A DNA stretch of 64,000 nucleotides from Beroe forskalii (Eukaryota > Ctenophora > Nuda > Beroida > Beroidae). The position numbers and the translations under genes are program-made. The first letter of the stretch is position 1. Each line of letters begins with the position of its first letter. Positions 45,432 to 57,234 of the stretch are shown here, one piece after another. The stretch lies in the NCBI GenBank assembly GCA_011033025.1, contig WFMF01000018.1, forward strand, positions 496,001-560,000, given 5' to 3'. The notes under the pieces were generated by a model. That model did not search any database. It was not told the origin of the DNA and saw nothing but the letters and a program-made list of their open reading frames with translations.

Positions 45432-46464
45432 AATTGTCTAGAAATGCATCATAACATCAATCATCGCCTTCCTAAAATAGCAAAGTTGGGTATGGAACAA
45501 GTTCATCTACGCCATACCAAATATCTTCTTGGCATCCGGCATAATTCTTCCAACTGTGCAGCGTGGGGTGAGACAGGCAATTTCCCTCTAATCATCAACT
45601 GCCTAAAACTTTGTATCAAGTTCTTTAAAAGAGTCATCGACCTTGATCCATCAAACTTTGCTAAGGCAGCCATGAACGAACAAATCTCTCATGGTCTATC
45701 CTGGTTTACCAACATTAAGTCCACAATCATGAACTTTGGTACTGAAAGTGACTACCACTTCAATCAGAACTCTTCCGATCTTATCAACTCTACTTCGCTT
45801 GCCAATGATGTCTCTCCTCAAATCTTCACCAGAAAACTTCAAGAATCATTTAATCAATCATGGAAGAGTGTTATCGACCAGTCAAGTAGACTATCATTCT
45901 ACAGCAAGCTAAAGAATGAAATCGGCTGGGAAGCTTACCTTGACCACTCCCGCTCATATGATGACAGGAAAATATCCTCAAGACTCCGCTGTAGTGCACA
46001 CAAGCTACACATCGAAACTGGAAGACACTCGAACACGCCAAGAGCCGACAGAGTGTGCGATTTCTGTTCAGCAGAAAAAAAATGGCACGCAGATCATCGA
46101 GGATGAAGACCACCTCCTTTCAATCTGTCCAGTTGGTGAAGCACACAGACAGAAGATGAATTCTCTGCTCAGTGAGCTTCATGGCTCATCTGACCTTTCA
46201 TTAGACAGCATCAGCATAGCGAGGATAATCCCAGTTTTTACAAACACCTCAAACATCAACGAGGATCATTATTCCAGGCACATACAAATAGTGACAAGGG
46301 CCATCAAATGTATGTATAATTGTGCCCTGAAATACAAAAAAAAGTCATCAGCTTATCAATGGAACCTGATTTATCCATCTTCATTCAGCAACCAGTTCTT
46401 CCCTTTGCTCCAGCAGCCCTTTTCTTCCATTCTATTTCTTCTTCCTGGTAGCGATGATGTCTAA
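45432..46464 (+). pseudogene. CR1/L2-like LINE C-terminus
   Basis: The coding reads KLGMEQVHLRHTKYLLGIRH, then NCAAWGETGNFPLI, and later RLRCSAHKLHIETGRHSNTP followed by R-x3-V-C-D-F-C. At an A run (46073-46080) the frame shifts, and the next frame continues IEDEDHLLSICP with a His and Cys. The order L-x-I-E-x-G-R, C-x2-C, E-D-E-x-H-x-L-x2-C-P is the zinc-binding tail after the reverse transcriptase in many animal LINEs. The formal start at 45318 lies inside the host repeat and is not natural. The copy is 5'-truncated and frameshifted. Confidence 0.8.
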
Positions 46465-47193
46465 GTGTCCCACTCAGTTTGGATCCCAGATGGCTGAGTG
46501 AAAAAGAGGGGGTGTTTCCGACTTGCGCTGGTAGTGATCCAGCCACCTGCTACATATGTGTGGGAAGCGGGTGCCTCTCCGATGCTCGCCTGGTTGCGTA
46601 CCGTTGGGCTCGTGTCCCATGCGTGGGGCATGCGCAGATCAGGGGATGTCATCGTTACCAATCATCTTCTTCCTCCCAGTTCTTCCATAGCCTATTCCGC
46701 CATCAGCACCCCATCAGTTTGCGCCTCATCTGGACCTCCCCCCTTTCAGCCGCCAGAGCAGGGGTCTCCTGTCGACAGGACACTGACTCCCACACATTTG
46801 TTCCCATGTTGCTTACCCCACCCCTGTGCACTCCTTGACCTTCCGATCCCTGCTCCACCCTATCACCTTTTGCCTGTTCTACCTCTTAGTTTCGCTCCCC
46901 TGCCCCTTCCCCAATCCGTGAATTGCCTCCTTCCCTGTCCTCACTTCCCGTCAGCACACTGGTCAAATCACATTTTAGTATCATAACTCAGCTTCATCAG
47001 TTTCAGTTTCTCTGAGGTTACCACACTTACTTGACCTCTCTCATCTGATCATCAACGCACCATTAGTTCATATTATCACCAACTCACCACATCACTGTAT
47101 TTAACATACTGCTGAATTGTATGTGAGATTTGTATAACAATGCTTTTGTTATAAATTATATTTAAAATTCCTGAAATTCCTGAAATTCCTGTT
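46465..47193 (+). other. LINE 3' untranslated region with AAATTCCTG tail
   Basis: The untranslated stretch ends in three copies of the 9-mer AAATTCCTG at about 47166-47192. A short tandem repeat in place of poly(A) is the hallmark of CR1/L2 3' ends. The next base resumes the interrupted fold-back module (TTTATGACGTCATTATGACG). Confidence 0.7.
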
Positions 47194-47648
47194 TATGACG
47201 TCATTATGACGTCACAATGTCATGAATTTTAAATTTCAATTCCCGAAAAATAGGCGTTTTTCAACGCAATTTTTCGGTATGAAGCTTTCGAGATAGGAAA
47301 AAATGCTCCTGTTAGCGCAGGAAGGAAATTCAATGTACTTTCCAAAAATGTGGTCGAAAAGTTCTGGGCTCCTTGGGATTATTGAGATATTTGCGTTTGT
47401 TTGAAACACTTTGACACGAAAAAATAGCAAAAACGGTAAGGATGATTATGAGAGAACAGGACCATCCCAGAACTTCATCTTTGGATATGTTGTCGGTCAT
47501 AGTCCCAACTGTGCTAATAAATGGGTCTCAGATGGTTAATCTTATTTTATGACGTAATTGTGACGTCATTAGTAATGCTAGGTAACGCGAATTTTGTACG
47601 CGCGATTTGACGCCAAATTTCAATATCTGAGCACAGAAAAAGGGTGAT
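47194..47648. repeat. Right part of the interrupted fold-back module
   Basis: It continues the module broken at 45431, with the CGATTTGACGCCAAATTTCA and TGACGTCA motifs as in the other copies. Confidence 0.8.
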
Positions 47649-50600
47649 ATTTTTTCCAAAAACCAAAAAGGATTTGGTTGTGATGGTCCGCGGCGGTTTT
47701 AAGGCGTTCTTTACTTCAAAACCCATGATATGGAAAAGAACGCGACGGTTAAAACTGCCGCAACGGCACTTTTTCGAAGCATTATAGTTTCGTGAATGCT
47801 GTACAATTTGAAGTGACGTTGCAGCAGTTTTAACCGTTGCGTTTTTTTCCATATCATGGGTTTTGAAGTAAAGAACGCCTTAAAACCGCCGCGGACCATC
47901 ACAACCAAATCCTTTTTGGTTTTTGGAAAAAATACATATATATCAGGGGGCTGGCAAGCCCCCCGCGGCGGTTTGCGAGCCCGAGGGCCCGAAGGGCCCG
48001 AGGGCGAGCATTGGACGGCGAACCTAACAGTGCGAAGGCCCGAGCTGCGAGCCCGAGGACCCGAAGGGTCCGAGGGCGAGCATTGGACGGCGATTCTAAC
48101 GAGAGAAATCTCATGTATTTCCCCTCATTTCACGAAGAAATTTGGGCAATTTCCCGTTATTGGATTTCCACCAAAATCTATACGTCGCATGTTTGAGGGT
48201 CAAAGGCGCAACTGTCAAAATTTCAGATCAATTGGATAAAAAATGACCAAGTTATAACAACTTATTCACACCGAAATCGTACACGCGATGCGTACGCATC
48301 GCTGCGCTTGCCAGCCCCCAACTATATGTTTTCATGGATTCGCCGAATTTCAAAAATTTTTACGGTACGTTCCCGACGATCAAATTAATTGAAAATTGAG
48401 TTTCCGCGCCTTCGCTGTGCGCGCGCTCGGAGTTTAAAATTTGAGATCAATTCGTTCAGAAATGGCTGAGTTATAACTACTTGAAATCGCCAAAATTGAG
48501 GGTGTTCTTGTTAAAAAGGGTTAGGTGGTTTCATCGTTCCGCGTCGATCAAATGGATTGATCAAATGAAAAACGCGCACAATACACTTTTATGAAGACAT
48601 CCGCGCAAAAAAGCAAGCGCGCGCGATTGTGTGCCATTTTCATTTGATCAGTTCATTTGATCGACGCGTAACGATGCAGGTGCCTTACGACGCTGCAGAT
48701 ACATATCGAGAGACTTTTTTAGTGAAAGAAGTGTACCCTATTTAGAAGGCGATATCTCGTGAACCATAAAAGATACAGAGCTCATCGACCCAGCGTTGGA
48801 CAGTAGAAAGATAGAACTTACGAAAAGTGACCTTAAAAAGTATCTTACGTCATGCCAATGACGTCATAATGACGTCACAAAACTAAGAATTTCAAATGTC
48901 GATTTTCCCAAAAATGGGCGTTTTTCAACGCAATTTTTCGGTATGAAGCTTTCGAGATAGGAAAAAATGCTCCTCCTAGCGTGGAAAGGAAATTTAATGT
49001 ACTTTTTAAAAATGTGGTTGAAAAGTTCTGAGCTCCCCAGCATCCTTGAGATATATGCGATTGTTTGAAACACTTTGACACGAAAAAAATCCCAAAAAAT
49101 GGCAAAACTTGTGAAGCTAGTGGAGAGAGAACGGGACAACCCCAGAACTTCATCTTTGGATATGTTGTCGGTCATAGTCCCAATTGTGTTAATGAATGGG
49201 TCTCAGATAGCTTATCTAATTTTATGACGTAATTGTGACGTCATCAGTAATGCTAGGTAACGCGAATTTTTACGCGCGATTTGACGCCAAATTTCAATAT
49301 CTGGGCACAGAAAAAGGGTGATATTTTTTCCCAAAACCAAAAAAGGATTTGGTTGTGATGGTCCGCGGCGGTTTTAAGGCGTTCTTTACTGCAAAACCCA
49401 TGATATGAGAAAGAACGCGACGGTTGAAACTGCCGCAACGGCACTTTTTCGATGCATTATAGTTTCGTGAATGCTGTACAATTTGTTGTGACGTTGCAGC
49501 AGTTTTAACCGTCGCGTTTTTTTCTCATATCATGGGTTTTACAGTAAAGAACGCCTTAAAACCGCCGCGGACCATCACAACCAAATCCTTTTTGGTTTTT
49601 GGAAAAAATATCACCCTTTTTCTGTGCTCAGATATTGAAATTTGGCGTCAAATCGCGCGTACAAAATTCGCGTTACCTAGCATTACTAATGACGTCACAA
49701 TTACGTCATATAATAAGATTAACCATCTGAGACCCATTTATTAGCACAGTTGGGACTATGACCGACAACATATCCAAAGATGAAGTTCTGGGATGGTCCT
49801 GTTCTCTCATAATCATCCTTACCGTTTTTGCTATTTTTTCGTGTCAAAGTGTTTCAAACAAACGCAAATATCTCAATAATCCCAAGGAGCCCAGAACTTT
49901 TCGACCACATTTTTGGAAAGTACATTGAATTTCCTTCCTGCGCTAACAGGAGCATTTTTTCCTATCTCGAAAGCTTCATACCGAAAAATTGCGTTGAAAA
50001 ACGCCCATTTTTGGGAAAATCGACATTTGAAATTCTTAGTTTTGTGACGTCATTATGACGTCATTGGCATGACGTAAGATACTTTTTAAGGTCTCTTTTC
50101 GTAAGTTCTATCTTTCTACTGTCCAACGCTGGGTCGATGAGCTCTGTATCTTTTATGGTTCACGAGATATCGCCTTCTAAATAGGGTACACTTCTTTCAC
50201 TAAAAAAGTCTCTCGATATGTATCTGCAGCGTCGTAAGGCACCTGCATCGTTACGCGTCGATCAAATGAACTGATCAAATGAAAATGGCACACAATCGCA
50301 CGCACTTGCTTTTTTGCGCGGATGTCTTCATAAAAGTGTATTGTGCGCGTTTTTCATTTGATCAATCCATTTGATCGACGCGGAACGATGAAACCACCTA
50401 ACCCTTTTTAACAAGAACACCCTCAATTTTGGCGATTTCAAGTAGTTATAACTCAGCCATTTCTGAACGAATTGATCTCAAATTTTAAACTCCGAGCGCG
50501 CGCACAGCGAAGGCGCGGAAACTCAATTTTCAATTAATTTGATCGTCGGGAACGTACCGTAAAAATTTTTGAAATTCGGCGAATCCATGAAAACATATAG

Positions 50601-51265
50601 TTGGGGGCTGGCAAGCGCAGCGATGCGTACGCATCGCGTGTACGTCTTCGGTGTGAATAAGTTGTTATAACTTGGTCATTTTTTATCCAATTGATCTGAA
50701 ATTTTGACAGTTGCGCCTTTGACCCTCAAAGAAGCGACGTATCGATTTTGGTGGAAATCCAATATCGGGAAATTGCCCAAATTTCTTCGTGAAATGTGGG
50801 GAAATACATGAGATTTCTCTCGTTAGAATCGCCGTCCAATGCTCGCCCTCGGACCCTTCGGGTCCTCGGGCTCGCAGCTCGGGCCTTCGCACTGTTAGGT
50901 TCGCCGTCCAATGCTCGCCCTCGGGCCCTTCGGGCCCTCGGGCTCGCAAACCGCCGCGGGGGGCTTGCCAGCCCCCTGATATATATGTATTTTTTCCAAA
51001 AACCAAAAAGGATTTGGTTGTGATGGTCCGCGGCGGTTTAAGGCGTTCTTTACTGTAAAACCCATGATATGAGAAGAACGCGACGGTTAAAACTGCCGCA
51101 ACGGCACTTTTTCGATGCATTATAGTTACGTGAATGCTGTATATTTAAGTGACGTTGCAGCAGTTTTAACCGTCGCGTTTATTTCCATATCATGGGTTTC
51201 AGTAAAGAACGCTTTAAACCGCCGCGGACCATCACAACCAAATCCTTTTTGGTTTTGGGAAAATA
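47649..51265. mobile_element. 3.6 kb modular fold-back element
   Basis: The sequence is a near-perfect palindrome with its axis near 49461. From the outside in, the modules are: a 270-bp hairpin module (47649-47940 and 50980-51265); a GC module starting TATCAGGGGGCTGGCAAG (47941 and, inverted, ending 50981); the ACTATATGTTTTCATGG module; a segment with TTGATCAAATGAAAAACGCG; the unique-arm module (48722-49320 and inverted 49605-50205); and a central hairpin (49330-49610). The unit shares all modules with the element at 2266-4151 but in a longer order. It encodes no transposase. Confidence 0.9.
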
Positions 51266-51289
51266 GGTATATACATACCAATAGAGAAC

Positions 51290-52105
51290 ATTTTTAAGCG
51301 AAAAGTATACCCTCTATACACGGCTATATCTCGGGAACCATAAAAGATGCAGAGCTCATCGACCCAGCGTTGGAAAGTAGAAGGATAGAACTTGCGAAAA
51401 ATGCCCTTAAAAACTATTTTACGTCATGATAATGACGTCATAATGACGTCACAAAACTAAGATTTTAAAATGTCGATTTTTCCAAAAATAGGCGTTTTTC
51501 AACGCAATTTTTCGGTATGAAGCTTTCCAGTTAGGAAAAAATGCTCCTCCTACCGTAGAAAGGAAATTCCGAAAAATGGCAAAAACGGTGAAGCTTGCGG
51601 AGAGAGAACGGGACCACCCCAGAACTTCATCTTTGGATATGTTGTCGGTCATAGTCCTAATTGTGTTAATGAATGGGTCTCAGATAGCTTATCTAATTTT
51701 ATGACGTAATTGTGACGTCATCAGTAATGCAAGGTAACGCGAATTTTGTACGCGCGATTTGACGCCAAATTTCAATATCTGAGCACAGAAAAAGGGTGAT
51801 ATTTTTTCAAAAACCAAAAAGGATTTGGTTGTGATGGTCCGCGGCGGTTTTTATAAGGCGTTCTTTACTTTAAAACCCATGATATGAGGAAGAACGCGAC
51901 GGTTAAAACTGCCGCAACGGCACTTTTTTGATGCATCTAAGTTACGTGAATGCTGTATATTTTATAAGTGACGTTGCAGCAGTTTTAACCGTCGCGTTCT
52001 TCCTCATATCATGGGTTTTAAAGTAAAGAACGCCTTATAAAAAATTATAAAAATCGCCGCGGACCATCACAACCAAATCCTTTTTGGTTTTTGGAAAAAA
52101 AAATT
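51290..52105. repeat. Further fold-back modules (unique arm plus hairpin)
   Basis: The unique-arm module, with about 90 bp deleted near 51570, is followed by the hairpin module (about 51800-52105). The order and orientation are the same as at 45301-47940, so the two flank the 3.6 kb palindrome as direct repeats. Confidence 0.8.
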
Positions 52106-52640
52106 TTCGTATAAATTTCATGTCGTATAAAATTTATGAAGTATAAATTATGTGTTGTACAAATTTCCATTCTTGTAGCCACTTGATCTGACTGTCAACC
52201 GTGCATTGAAAAGTATTGAACAGGATTCTAGTGCTGAGATTACTAGCCTTTGACCTAAAATTTCTCCAGAAATAGATGACACCAAATTAAATACAGGAAA
52301 AGCTGTTCTTCGAACGCTTCATGCAAAGACAATATCCAACGCTTTCACTTACTTTAAGACACCAGAAGGAAAGTCAAATATTTTACAAGGATGCTTTGCA
52401 GCTGGTATTGCTTATAAAGCACTAAGAAGTGGAAAGAATACGTGATAATCAAAACATAAGGGATACTGATGGCTTAATGGACCCATTCTCTTGTCTCACA
52501 TTCAACAATTAATTTCAAAATTTTTACTGAATTCATCAAACCGAATTTCTTTTTCTTGGTGGCTGATAAAATCGTATAAATTTAATGTCGTATAAATAAT
52601 ATCCGTATAAAATTCGTGACGTATAAATATTCTGTACTAA
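52106..52640 (+). pseudogene. Broken coding sequence between CGTATAAA repeats
   Basis: Between 52175 and 52443 one frame reads VNRALKSIEQDSS, has a TGA near 52250, then continues NTGKAVLRTLHAKTIS and ILQGCFAAGIAYKALRSGK to a stop. It is flanked by clusters of CGTATAAATTT in the same orientation (52108-52168 and 52570-52640). I do not recognise the protein. A small transposon with subterminal repeats is one reading. Confidence 0.4.
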
Positions 52641-52924
52641 GGTACAACATCACTTCTGCTGCCTGTAGTTGCATCTGATGTGCACCTGGCGGTCAAAGTT
52701 GGCACCCCACTCACCAATCATTCAATGTTTATATATAGAGCGAATATGTCAGAGAATCAGTCAGAATGTTTAGGATGGTGCTAGAATTAGAGTTAAGGTA
52801 ATTTGAATTCAAGAACTAGAGTTGAAGTGATAGATATGTAAGGGACACTAATTCGATATTTGTATCTATTAAAATTGTTGTAACACCTCATGAATCAGAA
52901 TGTAATTCGGAGAGGTGGAGTCGC

Positions 52925-52930
52925 TTTATT
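52925..52930 (-). terminator. Polyadenylation signal of the secreted-peptide gene
   Basis: The minus strand reads AATAAA, 163 bases beyond the stop codon of the peptide gene, a normal 3' UTR length. Confidence 0.6.
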
Positions 52931-53092
52931 GAAAGTTCGGATAAATTTCAGAACACATTTCAGAGAAAAGAGTTCAAAAATCAAAACATGAGTTATATTA
53001 TATATATTTCACTCGGTACCGATATGAAGGGTAATAATAATATGATTGTACAAGTTAAGTCCATCCTACGGCCCCTCTCCACTGCCAAATGG

Positions 53093-53507
53093 CTACTTCA
53101 TCCCGAAGTAGCTGCCTTCTTCCCGGCTCCGCATCACTATGTCGTCACTTATTTCTGATTCTGGGAAGACGGCGTGGTTACTTGGGAGAATTAAAACACT
53201 CGGGCTTCTCAACTTGTCAAGAATAATTTCTCTATTTGAACAATCCAGTTATGAAGCACACAAGAGCTGGAACACTGAATTTAAGATTCTTTTAGGAAGG
53301 AACCTAGAACAGGAATTCTCAGCTCTCAACTGTGTTCTCGAATAAAGTTTACAATATATTGACATATTGCCCGGAATAGGAGTTACCTTTGAGTCCGAAG
53401 AAGGAGCCCTCATTATCGGCCATGTCGTGTTCAGCGAACTCGCTCTTAGCGATTTTAGCAGCGCAGACTGGCCCCGCAAGAAGAGCCACCACTATAAGCA
53501 GGAACAT
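53093..53507 (-). CDS. Secreted 62 aa peptide precursor, two exons
   Basis: Exon 1 is 53507-53387 and exon 2 is 53160-53093, with a 226-bp intron (donor AAAG|GTAACT, acceptor GTCTTCCCAG|AATCAG). The joined frame is exactly 189 bases. The protein starts MFLLIVVALLAGPVCA, a good signal peptide with a likely cut after VCA, leaving a 46 aa acidic mature chain. It contains two related blocks, DNEGSFFGLK at the end of exon 1 and REEGSYFGMK at the very C-terminus, so each exon carries one. Blocks like these resemble repeated bioactive peptides or short antimicrobial/venom-type peptides, but there is no Gly-Lys-Arg processing site and no Cys in the mature part. A TATA box lies upstream and AATAAA downstream. 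I know of no matching family. Neighbouring genes give no hint. Confidence 0.72.
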
Positions 53508-53567
53508 GTCTCAGAGTTGGGAGAAGATAGAGTGGTATAGTTCGATGCTGCCTCAGCTATAACACTC

Positions 53568-53577
53568 CCTTATATAT
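53568..53577 (-). promoter_or_regulatory. TATA box of the secreted-peptide gene
   Basis: The minus strand reads TATATAAGGG. Transcription would start near 53546, giving a leader of about 40 bases before the ATG at 53507. The box is nearly identical to that of the arylsulfatase gene. Confidence 0.65.
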
Positions 53578-53599
53578 CTCCTGCACCTCCAAAAAGCTA

Positions 53600-54465
53600 T
53601 TAGTCTGATTAATTTGGTGGGTAACTACTCTCAGTCACGTGACATACACCGCACCCTACAGAGCTAGTGCTCTCTTGATTGAATGATGCCTCACACCACT
53701 AGCGTTTTGCGTGGTTAAGCACTCCTTCATTAATAAAGAATTCTTTTCATGGTGACTGCACCATCACTTCGCCCTGTGCTATGGTTCAAAGTCATGAGAA
53801 GTCAACGTTCCTTCACTGTCTGACTGCAATCAAATTTCAACCACATCATTTCATTACTTTCGCACACGTGTTAAGCAGTTAGATCGAGCAAGCTTCTCAC
53901 TAACGAACTAGGGCTCTTCAACTTGAAAGCTGTTGTGGGTAACTCAGTAACTGCCTTAAGATGGATGGTCATATTAGGATATTAGTCATTTTAATGACGT
54001 GCTCTGATCTAAATTCAGCATGTAAAATTGATTTAATTTCTAAAAAAATTGAATTTTTTGCATTTTTTGTTAAAAAGTATTAATTAGTTTTAAAGATACA
54101 AAATACAAATGGAGCCGGATTTTTGAGTTAGGCCTTCAAAAATTTTTGGCGCCAAAAGCGGAAATCCAAACTATAGCCGAAGTACCAATCGTGACGCACT
54201 TCTGCAGCTTCAAGTGAGCATAATGTGCATTCAACTTACATTTTCACTGGAAAAAACACATAAATTTTATAAGCGTTCATTGTTTAATATACACAGGCCG
54301 ATTACAGTTAAATGTCAGAGAATTGTCATTGATGCATATAGATATAGGCTACCTACTTCACAACACTGCTTTACAACACTACTTTATACAATCAAATTTG
54401 AGGACCCCAAACTAAACGGAACTAAAAACCAATTTACTAGGCTTGTAGTCCTGTTGTGTCGTTGG
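53600..54465. other. No gene seen
   Basis: This is presumably upstream sequence of the peptide gene. It is AT-rich in its right half, with no conserved frame. A 207-codon plus-strand frame beginning at 54214 runs into the GC-rich palindromic block and is not credible. Confidence 0.45.
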
Positions 54466-54469
54466 CTAA

Positions 54470-54785
54470 ATACTTGGCGGAATCCACTCCGCCGCGGATC
54501 TGCAGCTAACCCGCCAGTTCCGCCAGTTTGGCACTATCCCCGGCGGAGTCGACTCCGCGTGGAACCGCCGGTGGACATCGATAGTCCGCCATGGAGTTCC
54601 GAGCAGACTCCGCCAGGCTCCGCCGCGGAATTGCGGACAGTCCGCCGGAAATTTTTTTGCCGCGGACTCCGAGCGGAACTTGTCCGCGGCGGAGTCCACC
54701 GCGGACCTGGGTTCCGTGGAGTCCCATCGGACTCCGCTCGGACATGGATTCCGCGGCAGACTTCGCTGTGGCGGACACACCTTCA
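54470..54785. repeat. CCGCGG/GGCGGA palindromic block
   Basis: About 315 bp are built from CCGCGG, TCCGCGGCGGAG, GGCGGAGTCGACTCCG and related self-complementary words. It begins CTTGGCGGAATCCACTCCGC and ends GCTGTGGCGGAC. Several frames stay open in both directions and should be ignored. It is a fourth example of the palindromic-word elements seen at 12.5, 16 and 21.5 kb. Confidence 0.75.
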
Positions 54786-55829
54786 AAATAACTGTAAATC
54801 ACTAATGTGCACGAGGCGACACCCGAGTGCCTATTAGATTTACTGCAAAATATCACTTCTGGGCAGTTATATCAGCGTATAATACCACGACCAGTGCAAT
54901 ATGCCCTGTTATTGCACTGTGGTTATCTGTAATGAGGTGTATTATCACCCCATGGTCGTATGAGTGAATTCCGACGACACACCTGCGACACAACAAAGGG
55001 TAGCGTCCCACTTGTTCCAGGTGAAGTTGCTGAAGAGAGGAGCCTGAGCAGAAGTCCCCAACCAGGTGTTTTGGTTAAAAAGGGACACTTGACGCTAATC
55101 TAACGACGGAAGCCGGACATTTGATCTCACGACATTTGATCTCCAGACACTGACAGTCCATCTGCGACACTTTATCTCAACATACGACATTTCAACTCTA
55201 GATTTAGGCTACTGTAAATTGATGGTGGCATTAAGTGCGATATTTGATCTACCAATCGCGACATTTCATCTCCCTGGGTGCGACATTTCATCCCATACTG
55301 TAAAATTGTAAAATGATAGTAAAAAAAATTACGACAATTGATCTCCAGGGTGCGACATTTCATCTCTAGACTTAGAGTACGACGTTTGATCTCAGGGTAC
55401 GGCATTTGATCTCAGGTTGCGACATTTGATCTCTAAGTATAACAACAACCGATTCCAGGCTGCGACGTTTGATTCCAAGGTACTAAGGAGCTATAGTAGT
55501 CTCACGACAGGTTTATACCGATTTAGAGGGTAGTACTATATGCGTAGAGTCGTGTTACCACACGCGCTTTATATCATGTGTTTGTTATGACACACTGTAA
55601 TTTAATACCAATTTAAATGTAAATCTATGCAACTTTTGTATTTATTTGCGTTACAAAAATGTGCATATCTCCGAGGTTTTTTGAGCTCGATAAAAGCAAT
55701 ATCTCAGTGAAGTTTTGATTCATTTTTGAGCTATTAAGCGATAACTTTAAAACAAAAAACCAGTTTATTTGCAATATCTCAACTCCTGAAGGTCAAAAGT
55801 GTTATAAAAAAAACTCCAGGTACTCCAGG
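54786..55829. repeat. Decayed GACATTTGATCTC repeats, otherwise no gene
   Basis: Between 55095 and 55480 words such as GCGACATTTCATCTC and GACATTTGATCTCAGG recur at uneven spacing. They are diverged relatives of the 20-bp array at 60.2-62.6 kb. The flanks on either side show no gene. Confidence 0.65.
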
Positions 55830-56524
55830 TACTCCAGTAGCTGAGGGCTGTGCAGTGTACTTTTCATTGTCGAGGCAGTTTCTCGACGGTTTTCGTTAGT
55901 TTTAAGCATAATAAAGTAATCCTAGGGGGTAACGTTATGTGAATCGACGTCCTGGGGGGTCGTACGGCCACGCCCATTTTTGCCCTTATGTGGTGTTATG
56001 AGACCAAATTATTTCAACTTTTGATGGCCATAGAGACTTCGGAATTGATTCAGGATGTCCATCTCATCAAGGCGAACAACTTTTTCTCTGACAACTTTTT
56101 TGTCAGATAATTAGTTAATTGGCCAATTAGCTAATTGGGTAATTTTCAAAAATTCGAAAAAAAATTTCGAAAAATGGCTTAAAATTATCCCAATTACATC
56201 AAACGCGGAAAAAAGTGTTTTTCCAAGAATATTTTGAAAATTTTTTACTTTGAAAATTTCCGGAACTTAGAAAAAATTTTGAGCGAAAAAAAATGAAAAT
56301 TTCATTTTTGCGTCCTTAAATTTTGTCCAACAATGTTTGGCTGCTAAAAGTCACTGTGGTTGCTGTTTGCTGTTTTTTTACAGAAAATTTTCACAGGCCC
56401 TACTGCAAGTGGGCTCCCTTCAGAAATGGTTGCAGAGCCAAGATCGCCACTGTTGACAAGCAGCTGATATCCCCTGTGCGTGACAACTCCAACCATGGTG
56501 CTCAGAGAGCTGCCTTCACTGTAT

Positions 56525-57234
56525 TCATGCGGTAGAGGAAAGCTGTAACAATTGAACTCCCCAAATTATAAGCGCATAGCTGCTGATGCCTCCACCTGAA
56601 GCCTTTGCCAAGATATGCTGCCTCCTCTCTCCCTTGCTACGATACTTGGATAGCCAGATGGACCCACCAAGCTGCCCTGAAAGGATAACCTCTGTTTTTC
56701 CGATACTTGGAACACCCATCACCTTTACAAGTTACTTTGTGTCCCCTTTCAAAGGTGCCTCCTGCTGTGGGATTCTGTCCACACTGAACAGACCAATGCT
56801 GCTACCATGATGGAATACAATCACTGGATCATAGATGACACCTGAGAGTCCTCACCCAACTTCGATAGGCAGCTCTTCTCCGTCTATGACTTCCTCCCAG
56901 ATGAATTGCCATTCCTTCTTCTCCGGATTCCTTACTCCATCCTGGCGAGACCAAACCCTCTTAACGTAGCTCTTTGGGGAAGTTGACTACCGGGGTTCCT
57001 AACAACCTTCCTCCATGTCCATCTTCTTGGACTATGAGCTGGCAATACGAAATGCTTTGGTCTTGTACCACCAGGGGTTGCAACTTCCACTTTAAGCATT
57101 CCCCCTTCAAGCATATCTGCCAAGCTGAACTTCTGGATGAGTAGACCGTTCAAGATTAAGAACTCACCAATTAGAGCTGAGGACTTCGCCAAGATTAAAG
57201 TCATTCCCTCCGTTCTAGTGTTGTGGACGCTCAA
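56525..57234 (-). pseudogene. Unrecognised broken coding sequence, left arm
   Basis: This is the mirror image of the right-arm copy, with private substitutions. Two frames remain open (57234-56932 and 56722-56525). See the right-arm entry for content. Confidence 0.4.

Noticed and set aside
54214-54856. A 207 aa plus-strand and a 116 aa minus-strand protein
   Set aside because: Both depend on the CCGCGG palindromic block, which keeps several frames open by composition.
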